Origin: Nitratireductor sp. | GTDB taxonomy: Bacteria; Pseudomonadota; Alphaproteobacteria; Rhizobiales; Rhizobiaceae | Length of the DNA stretch: 64,000 nt | Assembly (NCBI GenBank): GCA_020637805.1 | Contig: JACKJU010000012.1 | Coordinates: forward strand, 1 to 64,000 | Reading direction: 5' to 3' | Shown: one piece after another, positions 26,032 through 35,519 of the stretch | How positions within the stretch are numbered: the first letter of the stretch is position 1 | How the letters are laid out: every line of letters starts with the position of its first letter | Program-made: the position numbers and the translations under genes | Notes under the pieces: model-generated | What the model saw: only the letters and a program-made list of their open reading frames with translations | Databases searched by the model: none | What the model was told of the DNA's origin: nothing

Positions 26032-27849
26032 ATGCAGCACACCTATCTGGATCACTCGGTAACGGTCCAAACCCGCGAAGACGGTTCGATCATCTTCGGT
26101 TCGGGGCTCGAACTGGATGAAGTTGTCAGCGACACCATCGTCTGGCTGGACCGCTGGGCACAAGAAGCGCCGGATCGCGTATTCATCGCGGAGCGTGAGG
26201 GCGATGGCTGGCGCGAGGTCACCTACGCCCAGGCAAGAGAGCTGGCGCGCAACGTAGCGGCCTCCCTGCTGGGTATGGGCGTTGATGCGGGCCACCCTGT
26301 GGCCGCGCTTTCCGGTCCCTCGGTCGATCACGGTATCCTGGCACTGGCCACCCAGATGATCGGCGCGCCGCTGGTGCCGCTCGCCGAGCAGTATTCGCTG
26401 GTGCGGGAAGCAAACTCCAAGCTCGAATACTGCATCGGCAAGGCCGAGCCGGTTGTTGTCTACGTGGCGGATGCGCAGAAATACGGCCCGGCGATCTGCC
26501 TGCCCTACATCGAAAACATCAAGGTCATCGCCAGCAATCCTGCCGACGCACCGCGTAAGGTCACCCCGTTCTCCGACCTTCTCGAGGGAAAGAACGCAGT
26601 AGGTCAATCGGAACTTGAGGCCGCCTACTCCAAGGTTGGGCCGGACACGCTGGCAAAGATCCTGTTCACCTCCGGCTCGACTTCAAACCCGAAGGGCGTA
26701 CCGCAGACGCAACGCATGATGTGCGTGAACCAGGCGCAGTATCTCGCCTGCCTGCCGATCCTGCGTGAGCGGGTTCACACCATGCTGGACTGGCTGCCCT
26801 GGAACCACGTATTTGCCGGAAGTTCGGACTTCAACATGGCACTTTCGAACGGTGGCAGTCTCTATCTGGATGATGGCAAGCCGGTCGGAAAACTGTTCCA
26901 GCGCTCCATCGAGAACATGCGCATGAAAGCGGGCTCGCTGTCGTTCAACGTGCCGCTCGCCCACGGCATGGCCGTGGCTGCGATGAAGGACGACGCAGAA
27001 CTCAGAAAGCGCTACTTCGAGGGTCTGGAGGTATTCTTCTACGCCGGTGCCTCCCTGCCGATGGAAATCTGGAATGCCGTCGAGGAAATGGCGCTTGCCG
27101 AAAAGGGCGAAGTGCCGCTCATGATCTCCTCTTGGGGAATGACGGAAACCGCGCCTGCTGCGCTGCTCTACTACGAGAAGGGCGCGATATCGGGCATGAT
27201 CGGCGTACCTGTTCCCGGACTGGAGGCAAAGCTCATCCCGGTCGCGGAAAACCGCTACGATCTCAGGGTGCGCGGTCCCAATGTCATCGATTCCTACTTC
27301 AAGGACCCGGAGAAGACCGCATCGAGCTTCGACGAGGAAGGCTTCTTCATCACCGGCGATGCGGTTCGCTGGGTCGACCCTGCCGATCCGTCGCGCGGCG
27401 TCTTCTTCGACGGCCGCCTGACCGAGGATTTCAAGCTGGTTTCGGGCACCTGGGTACAGGCCACCAATCTGCGCATATCCGCGCTCGGAGCGCTTGAGGG
27501 CCTGGCACAGGACCTGATCATCGTTGGCGAGGGCCACAACGAGATCGGCCTGTTCATCTTCCCCAATGCGGAAAGGCTTTCCGTCGAGCATGAAGTGGTG
27601 GACGGCTGCTGCATCTGCCCCGACATGGGCCAGCAACTGGCAGCGCGCCTGCACGACATGGCTGCAAGGGCAACCGGTTCCTCGAACCGGATCACCCGCG
27701 CCGTGGTACTTGCCGAGCCGCCCTCGGTTGGCGATGGCGAAATCACCGCCAAGGGCAGCCTTAACGTCTCCACCATCGTCAAGCGCCGTGCCGCCCAGAT
27801 CGACAAGCTCTACGACGACGGCGACCCGGCCGTAATCAGGATCAAGTGA
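26032..27849 (+). CDS. fcs: feruloyl-CoA synthase (hydroxycinnamate-CoA ligase)
   Basis: 605 aa, ANL superfamily. It activates ferulate, coumarate or caffeate with ATP and CoA. Motifs: phosphate loop ILFTSGSTSNPKGV (about residues 210-223), aromatic-binding region with DWLPWNHVFAGSSDFNMAL, SSWGMTETAPAA, and ITGDAVRW with FDGRLTEDFKLVSGTWV. The DWLPWNH block and overall length are those of feruloyl-CoA synthases, not of fatty acyl-CoA ligases. The C-terminal catalytic Lys is in GEITAKGSLN. The stop is followed after 49 bases by the amidohydrolase gene. Confidence 0.9.
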   Translation: MQHTYLDHSVTVQTREDGSIIFGSGLELDEVVSDTIVWLDRWAQEAPDRVFIAEREGDGWREVTYAQARELARNVAASLLGMGVDAGHPVAALSGPSVDHGILALATQMIGAPLVPLAEQYSLVREANSKLEYCIGKAEPVVVYVADAQKYGPAICLPYIENIKVIASNPADAPRKVTPFSDLLEGKNAVGQSELEAAYSKVGPDTLAKILFTSGSTSNPKGVPQTQRMMCVNQAQYLACLPILRERVHTMLDWLPWNHVFAGSSDFNMALSNGGSLYLDDGKPVGKLFQRSIENMRMKAGSLSFNVPLAHGMAVAAMKDDAELRKRYFEGLEVFFYAGASLPMEIWNAVEEMALAEKGEVPLMISSWGMTETAPAALLYYEKGAISGMIGVPVPGLEAKLIPVAENRYDLRVRGPNVIDSYFKDPEKTASSFDEEGFFITGDAVRWVDPADPSRGVFFDGRLTEDFKLVSGTWVQATNLRISALGALEGLAQDLIIVGEGHNEIGLFIFPNAERLSVEHEVVDGCCICPDMGQQLAARLHDMAARATGSSNRITRAVVLAEPPSVGDGEITAKGSLNVSTIVKRRAAQIDKLYDDGDPAVIRIK

Positions 27850-27898
27850 CCGGCCGCAGGCTGGCCGACACTGCACATTCAAGACACAGGAGGCCGCA

Positions 27899-28774
27899 AT
27901 GGTCGACATCACCAAGGTTCGCGCCATCGACATCCATACCCATGCGGAAGAGCCCTGCGGCTGTCATGCCGACGATGGCTATGACGATCTGCAGTCGACC
28001 ATGGCAAAGTATTTCCGCGCACCATGGGAGCATCCGCCTACCATTCCGCAGACGGCTGCGCATTTCCGCGAACAGAACATCGCGGCAGTCATCTTTCCCG
28101 TCGATGCCGAGCGTGAGACCGGCTATCGCCGCTACAAGAACGAGGAGGTGGCCGAACTGGCCGCAGAAAACTCCGACGTTCTGATCCCGTTCGCCTCCAT
28201 CGATCCGTGGAAGGGCAAGATTGGGGTTCGCGAGGCGCGCCGTCTGGTCGAGGAATTCGGCATCAAGGGCTTCAAGTTCCACCCCACCTTCCAGGGGTTC
28301 TATCCCAACGATCCGATGGCCTATCCCCTCTACGAGGCGATCCAGGAAGCAGGCGCGATTGCACTGTTCCACACCGGCCAGACCGGCGTCGGTTCGGGAA
28401 TGCGCGGTGGCAATGGCATGCGGCTGAAATATTCCAACCCGATGTATCTCGACGACGTAGCCGTGGATTTCCCGGACATGAAGATCATCATGGCCCATCC
28501 TTCCTTCCCATGGCAGGAAGAGGCGCTCGCCGTCGCCCAGCACAAGCCCAACGTCTATATCGACCTGTCGGGCTGGTCGCCGAAATACTTCCCGGAAATC
28601 CTGGTGCGCTACTGCAACTCGATCCTACGCAAGAAGGTGCTGTTCGGCTCCGACTGGCCGATGATCACGCCGGAACGCTGGCTGGCAGATTTCGAGGGCA
28701 TCAACATCAAGGATGAAATCCGCCCCGACATTCTCAAGAACAATGCGGCCCGCCTGCTCGGGCTGATGGACTGA
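27899..28774 (+). CDS. amidohydrolase-family protein (candidate aryl-beta-ketoacyl-CoA hydrolase)
   Basis: 291 aa TIM barrel of the ACMSD/amidohydrolase-2 type: metal ligands AIDIHTHAE near the start, GFKFHPTFQGF, IMAHPSFPW, and FGSDWPM near the end. In Agrobacterium and relatives a protein of this type in the hydroxycinnamate cluster is reported to hydrolyse 4-hydroxyphenyl-beta-ketoacyl-CoA in the CoA-dependent beta-oxidative route; I recall this without a check, so it is an inference here. Position directly after fcs supports it. Preceded by CAGGAGG. Confidence 0.82.
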   Translation: MVDITKVRAIDIHTHAEEPCGCHADDGYDDLQSTMAKYFRAPWEHPPTIPQTAAHFREQNIAAVIFPVDAERETGYRRYKNEEVAELAAENSDVLIPFASIDPWKGKIGVREARRLVEEFGIKGFKFHPTFQGFYPNDPMAYPLYEAIQEAGAIALFHTGQTGVGSGMRGGNGMRLKYSNPMYLDDVAVDFPDMKIIMAHPSFPWQEEALAVAQHKPNVYIDLSGWSPKYFPEILVRYCNSILRKKVLFGSDWPMITPERWLADFEGINIKDEIRPDILKNNAARLLGLMD

Positions 28775-28823
28775 GAATTTTTCCGAAACGCCATTCCAGG
28801 GCAAACCTCCCGGGGACACTCCA

Positions 28824-30443
28824 ATGAAACCCTTCAAGGCTCCAGTAGAGGATATCCTCTTTTCCCTGGAACATGTAGCCAACGCCGCGCGCCTGCCGGA
28901 ATGGGATGGTGAACTCGTTTCCCAGATCGTCCAACACTTCGCGGAGTTTGCCGAAGGCGAGATCGCTCCTGTCGACGAGCCGGGTGATATCGAGGGATGC
29001 CGCCTCGAAGACGGCCGCGTGAAAATGCCGAATGGCTTCGCGGAGGTGTTCCGCAGCTATGCGGAGCAGGGATGGACCGGCCTCTCGGTTCCCGAGGCCT
29101 ATGGCGGGCAGGGCATGGGTGGACCTGTCCTTGCCGCAACAAGTGAGATCTTCACCGGCGCCTGCCATTCTCTGCAGATGGTCACCGGCCTCGTTCCCGG
29201 CATGGTTCGCACGCTGCTCGACTTTGGAACCGAGGCGCAGCGCGAGGTATATATTGCCCTTCTGGCGGAAGGAAAGCTTCTCGCGACTATGTGCCTGACC
29301 GAACCCGGTTCCGGCTCGGACCTCTCCACCGTGCGCACCCGCGCCGTCGCGGACGACGGCAAATGGCTGATCACCGGGGAAAAGATATTCATTTCCGGCG
29401 GCGATCAGGACATGAGCGAGGACGTGGCCCATCTCGTGCTGGCGCGCACCGGCACGCTTGAAGAGGGAATTCGCGGCCTGTCGCTGTTCATTTGTCGCTC
29501 GACAAGGCCGGACGGGTCGCGCAACGGAATCTCGATCACCCGGATCGAGGAAAAGATGGGGCTCCATGCCTCGCCCACATGCCAGATCGCCTTCGACAAC
29601 ATGGAGGCCGAGCTTGTCGGCAAGCCGGGCGAAGGTCTCAAATGCATGTTCACCATGATGAACCATGCCCGCATCGACGTGGCGTTGCAGGGCGTGGCGC
29701 ATGCGGCGCGCGCTCACGATGTTGCCGCGGCCTATGCTGACGAACGTAAACAGGGCCGCATCCCCGGTGTCGAAGGTTCCGCGCCGATCGCCCACCACCC
29801 TCATGTGCGCAACATGCTGGACGAGCAGGCTATACTGGCAATTGGCGGCCGCGCCATGTGCCACTATGCACAGGTTGCGCTGGAGACCAGCGAGCATGGC
29901 GCGCTTGTCGATTTCCTGACCCCGGTCTGCAAATCCTTCTGCACGGAAGCCGGCATGCGTTCGGCCGATCTGGGCATCCAGATACTGGGCGGCTATGGCT
30001 ATCTGCGCGAATACCGCCTCGAACAGATCTACCGCGATGCACGCATCACGGCGATCTATGAGGGCACGAACGGCATTCACGCCCTGACGCTGGCAACGCG
30101 CCTGCTTCGCCTCGACAACGGTGCACCTGCCGATGCATTCCTTGAGATGCTGCGCGAGATCTCGCTGGCAACGGCAGATGACGGTCTTTCGGGCATCCGC
30201 GAAATCTGGCAGGGCGCGCGCAACCAGATGGCACAGGCAGGCAACCCGGCGGAAGCCGCGGACGATTTCATGGTATTGACCGCGCATGCCTGCCTCCACG
30301 CCATGTGGTCGCTCATCGAGGCAAAGGCGGATCACCATCCCGACCCGGAAAGAATGCGCCGGCTTGCGCGGAAGGCGAAGGCGTTCGCGGTCCGGAAGTG
30401 CCGCTTCGCCGCATCGGCGCTCGAAATGTCAGACGGGGAATAG
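28824..30443 (+). CDS. acyl-CoA dehydrogenase, long (AidB/DmdC-like) type
   Basis: 539 aa, longer than the common 380-residue enzymes and with an extra C-terminal helical part. FAD-binding motif CLTEPGSGSDLSTVRT, second motif ITGEKIFISGGD, flavin-contact GGYGYLREYRLEQIYRDARI and the catalytic Glu in IYEGTNGIHALTL. It oxidises the alpha-beta bond of an acyl-CoA and passes electrons to ETF. In this operon it may feed saturated side-chain substrates (phenylpropanoyl-CoA type) into the crotonase step, as HcaD does in Acinetobacter, but it could act on another acyl-CoA such as methylthiopropanoyl-CoA. Confidence 0.88.
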   Translation: MKPFKAPVEDILFSLEHVANAARLPEWDGELVSQIVQHFAEFAEGEIAPVDEPGDIEGCRLEDGRVKMPNGFAEVFRSYAEQGWTGLSVPEAYGGQGMGGPVLAATSEIFTGACHSLQMVTGLVPGMVRTLLDFGTEAQREVYIALLAEGKLLATMCLTEPGSGSDLSTVRTRAVADDGKWLITGEKIFISGGDQDMSEDVAHLVLARTGTLEEGIRGLSLFICRSTRPDGSRNGISITRIEEKMGLHASPTCQIAFDNMEAELVGKPGEGLKCMFTMMNHARIDVALQGVAHAARAHDVAAAYADERKQGRIPGVEGSAPIAHHPHVRNMLDEQAILAIGGRAMCHYAQVALETSEHGALVDFLTPVCKSFCTEAGMRSADLGIQILGGYGYLREYRLEQIYRDARITAIYEGTNGIHALTLATRLLRLDNGAPADAFLEMLREISLATADDGLSGIREIWQGARNQMAQAGNPAEAADDFMVLTAHACLHAMWSLIEAKADHHPDPERMRRLARKAKAFAVRKCRFAASALEMSDGE

Positions 30444-30609
30444 CGAAAACTCGATTTTGACCGAACCGGCGAATCCAAATGAATGGATGACGTCGGCTGC
30501 TCGCCGGGAGAAGTCGCTCCACCTCAATGTTCAGCCTGCTGGATTGAAATCGAAAGCCTGGAGCGGTATCTCCGGGTTGTAGCCCTGAAGGGCGAATCTG
30601 GGGACTGCC

Positions 30610-31389
30610 TTGCTTTCGCAACTCTTCTCAATCGACTGGTCTGCCGTGAACATGACCGGTGTGGCTCTTGCCGCGCTAGGGCTTGTGCTCGGTGGCATCC
30701 TCAAGGGTGCAACGGGTGCAGGCGCGCCAATCATCGCGGTCCCGGTCATGGCGATCTGGTTCGGTGTGCCGACTGCCGTGGCCATTTTCGCCGTCCCCAA
30801 TCTTCTCGCCAATGTCTGGCAGGCCTGGCATTTCAGGGCAGAGCGGTTGCCGCCACGTTTTACATGGGGATTTGCAGGCATGGGCGCTGCCGGAACGGCG
30901 CTTGGAACCTACCTACTCGCCAACCTGCCTGCGGCAGCGCTGACGCTGACCGTTGCGCTTGCGGTATTTGTCTATCTCTTCTTCAGACTGTCAAAGCCAG
31001 CCTGGGTGCTGCAATACGCGATAGCGGAGAAGCTGGCCCCGTTGATCGGCGGCATCGGCGGAACGCTCTACGGAGCCTCGGGCCTTTCGGCACCGGTGAC
31101 GCTGTCATTCCTCAATGCGATGCGCCTTGAACGTCCGCAATTCATTGCCGTAGCCACGCTCTTCTTCACGATGATGGGCGTCGTCCAGCTTCCAATGCTG
31201 TTTTCGCTCGGCATCATGACACCGCTGCGCTTTGTGCTGGGTCTGGGGGCACTGGGCCTGATCACCGGTGCCATGCCGGTAGGAAACTGGCTCGCGAAAC
31301 GGATCTCGCGCCAGACCTTCGACCGGCTGATCATGCTGCTGCTGTTCCTGATCGCCTCGCGGCTGGTAATCGGTGCAATCTGGCACTGA
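30610..31389 (+). CDS. TauE/SafE-family permease
   Basis: 259 aa from a TTG at 30610 with GGGGAC five bases upstream; an ATG 14 codons later is an alternative. About eight TM segments in two half-repeats, with the family hallmarks GGILKGATGAGAPIIAVP near the start and GGTLYGASGLSAPV at the middle, both Gly-rich re-entrant motifs. Members export sulfite, sulfoacetate or other organic anions. Here it is the last plus-strand gene of the catabolic block, 166 bases after the acyl-CoA dehydrogenase, and may move an aromatic acid or by-product. Substrate unknown. Confidence 0.85.
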   Translation: MLSQLFSIDWSAVNMTGVALAALGLVLGGILKGATGAGAPIIAVPVMAIWFGVPTAVAIFAVPNLLANVWQAWHFRAERLPPRFTWGFAGMGAAGTALGTYLLANLPAAALTLTVALAVFVYLFFRLSKPAWVLQYAIAEKLAPLIGGIGGTLYGASGLSAPVTLSFLNAMRLERPQFIAVATLFFTMMGVVQLPMLFSLGIMTPLRFVLGLGALGLITGAMPVGNWLAKRISRQTFDRLIMLLLFLIASRLVIGAIWH

Positions 31390-31407
31390 CGCCGCGCTGC
31401 GCTGACC

Positions 31408-32361
31408 TCAGATCCGGTAGAGCTTCAGCTTGAGCCGGTCTTTCAGGCTCATGTGCGGCCGTGCAGCAGCCAGTAACTGGCGCCTCGTTTCACCGGAAAT
31501 CACCGGCACGCGCCTGACAAACCGCAGCACATGGCGCATCAGCTTCTTCTTTTCCCCTTTGGGAAGGCCTGAAGCCAGAAGTGCCAGCAGATCATTGGCA
31601 ACACTTTCCGGATTGCCGGTGTCGATCGGGGCATCGGAAGGCGTGCGCCCCAGCTTGCGCAGGAAGTGGTCGGCAGCCGCCGCGACGCTGTAGATCGTCT
31701 GCCGATGGGCGTTCTTGGTGTCCGACGTGCGCCCGCCATGCACGCGATAGCGAAGCAGTGTCTCTTTCAGATTGTCCAGGTCGCCGGTTTCGGCCAGCCT
31801 GAGCCACAGGTCGTAGTCCTGCGACGTGACGAACTTTTCACGGTAGCCGCCGATATCCCGCAAGGCTTCGGCCTGGATCATTGCCGAGGGATGGTTCATG
31901 ACGTTGCGCGTTTCAAGAGCCGATTGGATTGCCTCGGCGCCGCAGATGACGCCGCGCGTGCGCCGGTTAGCGCTGCCATCGGTGAAGGTTGCGACAGCGG
32001 TTCCAAGCCCCACCAGACGCGGATTTGCGTCAAATGCGGCCACCTGCTTTTCGAAGCGTCCGGGCAGGGCAATGTCGTCTGCATCCATGCGTGCTATCAG
32101 GGGAGCCCGCGCATGTGAAATCGCCGTGTTGAGGGATTTGGTCAGGCCGCGATTTTCCTGGCTTAAAACGCGAATACGGCCATCGCGCGCGGCATGTTCG
32201 GCAAGTATCTGCGCGCTGCCATCCATCGATCCGTCATCGACGATGATGAATTCGAAATCGCCGAACGTCTGGCCTAGGATGCTTTCGACCGCCTCGCTCA
32301 GGTACTTCTCGCCATTGTAGACCGACATGACGACGCTGACGGATACCGGGGGGATGCTCAT
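31408..32361 (-). CDS. glycosyltransferase family 2
   Basis: 317 aa, GT-A fold. Nucleotide-sugar binding begins with SVVMSVYNGEKYLSEAVESIL, then FIIVDDGSMDGS, and the metal-binding DxD in LIARMDADDIALPGR. The acceptor side has SQDYDLWLRLAETGDL. It is an inverting transferase acting in the cytoplasm, likely on a surface polysaccharide. The gene lies 27 bases downstream of the second DxD-protein paralogue on the same strand, so the two form an operon, mirroring the GT4 plus DxD-protein pair at 22-24 kb. Confidence 0.92.
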   Translation of the reverse strand: MSIPPVSVSVVMSVYNGEKYLSEAVESILGQTFGDFEFIIVDDGSMDGSAQILAEHAARDGRIRVLSQENRGLTKSLNTAISHARAPLIARMDADDIALPGRFEKQVAAFDANPRLVGLGTAVATFTDGSANRRTRGVICGAEAIQSALETRNVMNHPSAMIQAEALRDIGGYREKFVTSQDYDLWLRLAETGDLDNLKETLLRYRVHGGRTSDTKNAHRQTIYSVAAAADHFLRKLGRTPSDAPIDTGNPESVANDLLALLASGLPKGEKKKLMRHVLRFVRRVPVISGETRRQLLAAARPHMSLKDRLKLKLYRI

Positions 32362-32388
32362 CTTCGGAGTACCGTGCGCTTGCTACGT

Positions 32389-33174
32389 CTATTTGTGCCA
32401 GTGTTCGGCGATGAAGGGCGCGCGTTTGAGATGCCCGCAATGGCTGTCCTTCACGTCGCGCGGATTGATCTTGCCCGAGAAGGAAACGACGGCTTCGCCG
32501 ATGCCCGGAAGGCGGGCCGTGCCGAAACGTGCGGTCGAGAATCCCATTGCGCCGAGCTTCGAGCCCAGGAAGCTGGTCCAGGCGCGCGCGTGGCAATCCT
32601 TGCGGTAGACAAGTACCTTGTTGGCAGGGAAGAACTGCATCTTTTCCCCCGGCAATTGCCGCTCGAGCCAAGACTGTTCGCGGAACCTTTCCTGCTTTGG
32701 CCCGAAATAGGGGCCGGTCTTGTTCTCGAAATCGTGGATCAAGTTTTCCCAGATGAAGGAATGGCTGCCGACCTTCACCCGGTAGACAGCCCCATGTCCG
32801 CGCGAAATCGGGTTCGATACGCGGTGCGGCGCGATGACGAAATCGAGTTCCGGCTGTCCGGCAATGAAATCGAGGCTGTCGACGATAACGATGTCGACGT
32901 CGAGGCTGACCACGTATTCATCCGGTCCGAGGCCGAGAAAATCCTTCGAGAAGGTCCACAGCTTCGGGCCATTGCCCGGAAGGCCGAACTTCGGCAGGTC
33001 GACCACCTCGATGTCATCGCCCAGGCCCGTCGCATCATCGGTGATGCAGAAGAAACGGTGCGGAACCGAGAGGTGACGCTTCACCATGGCGCGCAGGATG
33101 TTGACCTCTTCGCCCGTATAGGCCGTGCCCCACTTGTAGCAGATGATGTTGATGTGATCGAGCTGTCCGGTCAT
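32389..33174 (-). CDS. uncharacterised DxD glycosyltransferase-like protein, copy 2
   Basis: 261 aa. Paralogue of the protein at 22137-22967; the two share long blocks: NIICYKWGT, EEVNILRAMVKR, PHRFFCITDDATG, LPGNGPK.WTFS, FLGLGPDE.VVSLD, RGHGAVYRV, INPRDVKDSHCGHLK and AEHW at the very end. The DxD is LDVD in VVSLDVDIVIV. By fold signs it is a GT-A enzyme; donor and acceptor are unknown. It is coupled to a GT2 gene. The paired arrangement at both sites suggests that the protein works with a partner transferase on the same glycan. Confidence 0.82.
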   Translation of the reverse strand: MTGQLDHINIICYKWGTAYTGEEVNILRAMVKRHLSVPHRFFCITDDATGLGDDIEVVDLPKFGLPGNGPKLWTFSKDFLGLGPDEYVVSLDVDIVIVDSLDFIAGQPELDFVIAPHRVSNPISRGHGAVYRVKVGSHSFIWENLIHDFENKTGPYFGPKQERFREQSWLERQLPGEKMQFFPANKVLVYRKDCHARAWTSFLGSKLGAMGFSTARFGTARLPGIGEAVVSFSGKINPRDVKDSHCGHLKRAPFIAEHWHK

Positions 33175-33210
33175 GGGAACTTTCGGGAAATTCTTGCCTG
33201 TCCGGCACCG

Positions 33211-33254
33211 TATAGAGCAATTCAGGTTTTGACGGAATCAGAAAACCTGAATGC
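33211..33254 (+). repeat. palindromic intergenic repeat, copy A
   Basis: Arms GCAATTCAGGTTTT (33217-33230) and AAAACCTGAATGC (33242-33254) around GACGGAATCAG. The spacer GGAATCAG and the flanking TAGAGC match copies B (about 40.7 kb) and C (about 43.4 kb). It fills the gap between the DxD-protein gene start and the malate synthase stop. It also could fold as a hairpin in RNA. Confidence 0.85.
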
Positions 33255-33323
33255 CAATGCGTACCGGAAAAGGGAAACGGCGCGGGATGACCGCGCCGCT
33301 TCAAACGCTTCGGGGCAGATGGC

Positions 33324-35519
33324 CTACTTCTTCGACGCCTTCAGTTCGAGGCGGCGGCGGTGCAGGATCGGCTCGGTATAGCCGGATGGCTGCGAAACGC
33401 CCTCCAGCACCAGTTCGCAGGCGGCCTGGAACGCGATGGAATCGTCGTAGTTCGGCGCCATCGGCATGTAGTTGGGATCGCCCGCATTCTGCTTGTCGAC
33501 GACCTTCGCCATGCGCTTCATGGCGCTCATGACCTCCGATTTCTTGCAGACGCCGTGCAGCAGCCAGTTGGCCATGTGCTGCGAGGAGATGCGCAGCGTG
33601 GCGCGGTCTTCCATCAGGCCCACATCGTTGATGTCGGGCACTTTCGAACAGCCGACGCCCTGGTCGACCCAGCGAACGACATAGCCGAGTATGCCCTGTG
33701 CGTTGTTGTCCAGTTCGCGCTTGATGTCTTCCTTGGGCCAGTTCGGGCGCGTCGCGACGGGAACCGACAGTATGTCGTCAAGCTTCGCCTTCTTGCGGCG
33801 CTTCAGTTTCTTCTGGATATCGAAGACATTGACCTGGTGATAGTGGGTGGCATGCAGCGTTGCGGCTGTCGGCGACGGCACCCAGGCGGTGGTGGCACCG
33901 GCTTTCGGGTGGCCGATCTTCTGCTTCAGCATTTCTGCCATCAGGTCCGGCATGGCCCACATGCCCTTGCCGATCTGCGCCTTGCCGTCGAGACCGCAGG
34001 CAAGACCGGTGTCCACGTTCCAGTTCTCATAGGCCTGGATCCACGCGGCACCCTTCATGTCGCCCTTGCGGATCATCGGGCCTGCCTGCATCGAGGTATG
34101 GATCTCGTCGCCGGTACGGTCGAGGAAGCCGGTATTGATGAACACGACGCGCGAGGCGGCGGCACGGATGCATTCCTTGAGGTTGACCGTGGTGCGGCGT
34201 TCCTCGTCCATGATGCCCATCTTCAGCGTGTTCTTCTTCATGCCGAGCATCTTCTCGACCCGTCCGAAGAGTTCGTTTGCAAAGGCAACCTCGTCGGGGC
34301 CATGCATCTTCGGCTTGACGATGTAGACCGAACCCTTGCGCGAGTTGAGATTGCGGCCATTGGGGCCGATGTCATGCAGCGCGATCAGCGAGGTAATGAC
34401 ACCATCCATGATGCCTTCGGGCACCTCGCGGCCTTCGCCGTCGAGGATGGCCGGATTGGTCATCAGATGGCCGACATTGCGCACCAGCATGACGGCACGT
34501 CCGGGAACCGATTTCTTCTTGCCGCTGCCGGAAACGTATTCGCGATCCGGGTTGAGCTTGCGGGTAACCGTCTTGCCACCCTTCTCGAAGGTGTCGGCAA
34601 GGCTGCCATTCATCAGGCCGAGCCAGTTGCGGTAGACGACAACCTTGTCCTCGGCGTCGACGGCGGCGACCGAATCCTCGCAGTCCATGATCACGGTCAT
34701 GGCCGACTCGAGCATGATGTCGGAGACGCCTGCCTTGTCGTCCTTGCCGATCGGATGCTCGGGGTCGATCATGATCTCTATGTGCAGGTCGTTGTTGACC
34801 AGCATGATCGAGGTCGGTTCCTCGGCCTTGCCGTTGTAACCGGCAAACTGCTTGGCGTCCTTCAATCCCGTGGTGGCGCCCTTCGGCAGTTCGCAGACGA
34901 GCTTGCCGCCCTTCACGAAATAGCGTTTCACCTGGGAGTGCTTGGCATCCTTGAGCGGCACGGCCTGGTCGAGGAACTTGCGCCCCCAGGCAATGACCTT
35001 CTTGCCGCGCTTCGGATTGTAGCCCTTTCCGGCTTCCGCGCCGTCCTTGGCCGGAATTGCATCGGTTCCGTAGAGCGCATCGTAGAGCGAACCCCAGCGG
35101 GCATTGGCGGCATTCAGCGCGTAACGGGCATTCATGACCGGAACCACGAGCTGCGGACCCGCAATGGTCGAAAGTTCGGGATCGACCTTGGTTGTCGAGA
35201 TCGTGAACGCCTTGCCCTCGGGCACCAGGTAGCCGATGTCCTTGAGGAATTTCTTGTAGGCTTTCATGTCCGAAACCGGACCTGGATTGGCCTTGCACCA
35301 GGCATCAACCTGTTCCTGCAGCGTGTCGCGCACGGCAAGCAGTTCACGGTTCCTCGGGGCAAGATCGTGAACGATCTCTCCAAATCCGTTCCAGAAGCCG
35401 ACCTTGTCGACGCCGGTGCCAGGCAGAGCCTCGCTGTTGATGAAATCGTACAGTTCCTTGTCGACCTGAAGACCGCCAGCCCTGACGCGCTGACGCTCGG
35501 CAACCGTGCCGCTGCTCAT
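33324..35519 (-). CDS. glcB: malate synthase G
   Basis: 731 aa, the long single-chain form. It condenses glyoxylate with acetyl-CoA to malate in the glyoxylate bypass and glycolate use. Typical blocks: SIMLVNNDLHIEI, IMDCEDSVAAVDAEDKV.VYRNWLGLM, YIVKPKMHGPDEVAFANELF, KMGIMDEERRTTVNLKECI, FINTGFLDRTGDEIHTSM and TAWVPSPTAATLHATHYHQV, with the acetyl-CoA and Mg-binding acidic residues among them. ATG at 35519 with GGAGGC upstream. Transcribed alone; the upstream region has a 12-base tandem repeat. Confidence 0.97.
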   Translation of the reverse strand: MSSGTVAERQRVRAGGLQVDKELYDFINSEALPGTGVDKVGFWNGFGEIVHDLAPRNRELLAVRDTLQEQVDAWCKANPGPVSDMKAYKKFLKDIGYLVPEGKAFTISTTKVDPELSTIAGPQLVVPVMNARYALNAANARWGSLYDALYGTDAIPAKDGAEAGKGYNPKRGKKVIAWGRKFLDQAVPLKDAKHSQVKRYFVKGGKLVCELPKGATTGLKDAKQFAGYNGKAEEPTSIMLVNNDLHIEIMIDPEHPIGKDDKAGVSDIMLESAMTVIMDCEDSVAAVDAEDKVVVYRNWLGLMNGSLADTFEKGGKTVTRKLNPDREYVSGSGKKKSVPGRAVMLVRNVGHLMTNPAILDGEGREVPEGIMDGVITSLIALHDIGPNGRNLNSRKGSVYIVKPKMHGPDEVAFANELFGRVEKMLGMKKNTLKMGIMDEERRTTVNLKECIRAAASRVVFINTGFLDRTGDEIHTSMQAGPMIRKGDMKGAAWIQAYENWNVDTGLACGLDGKAQIGKGMWAMPDLMAEMLKQKIGHPKAGATTAWVPSPTAATLHATHYHQVNVFDIQKKLKRRKKAKLDDILSVPVATRPNWPKEDIKRELDNNAQGILGYVVRWVDQGVGCSKVPDINDVGLMEDRATLRISSQHMANWLLHGVCKKSEVMSAMKRMAKVVDKQNAGDPNYMPMAPNYDDSIAFQAACELVLEGVSQPSGYTEPILHRRRLELKASKK

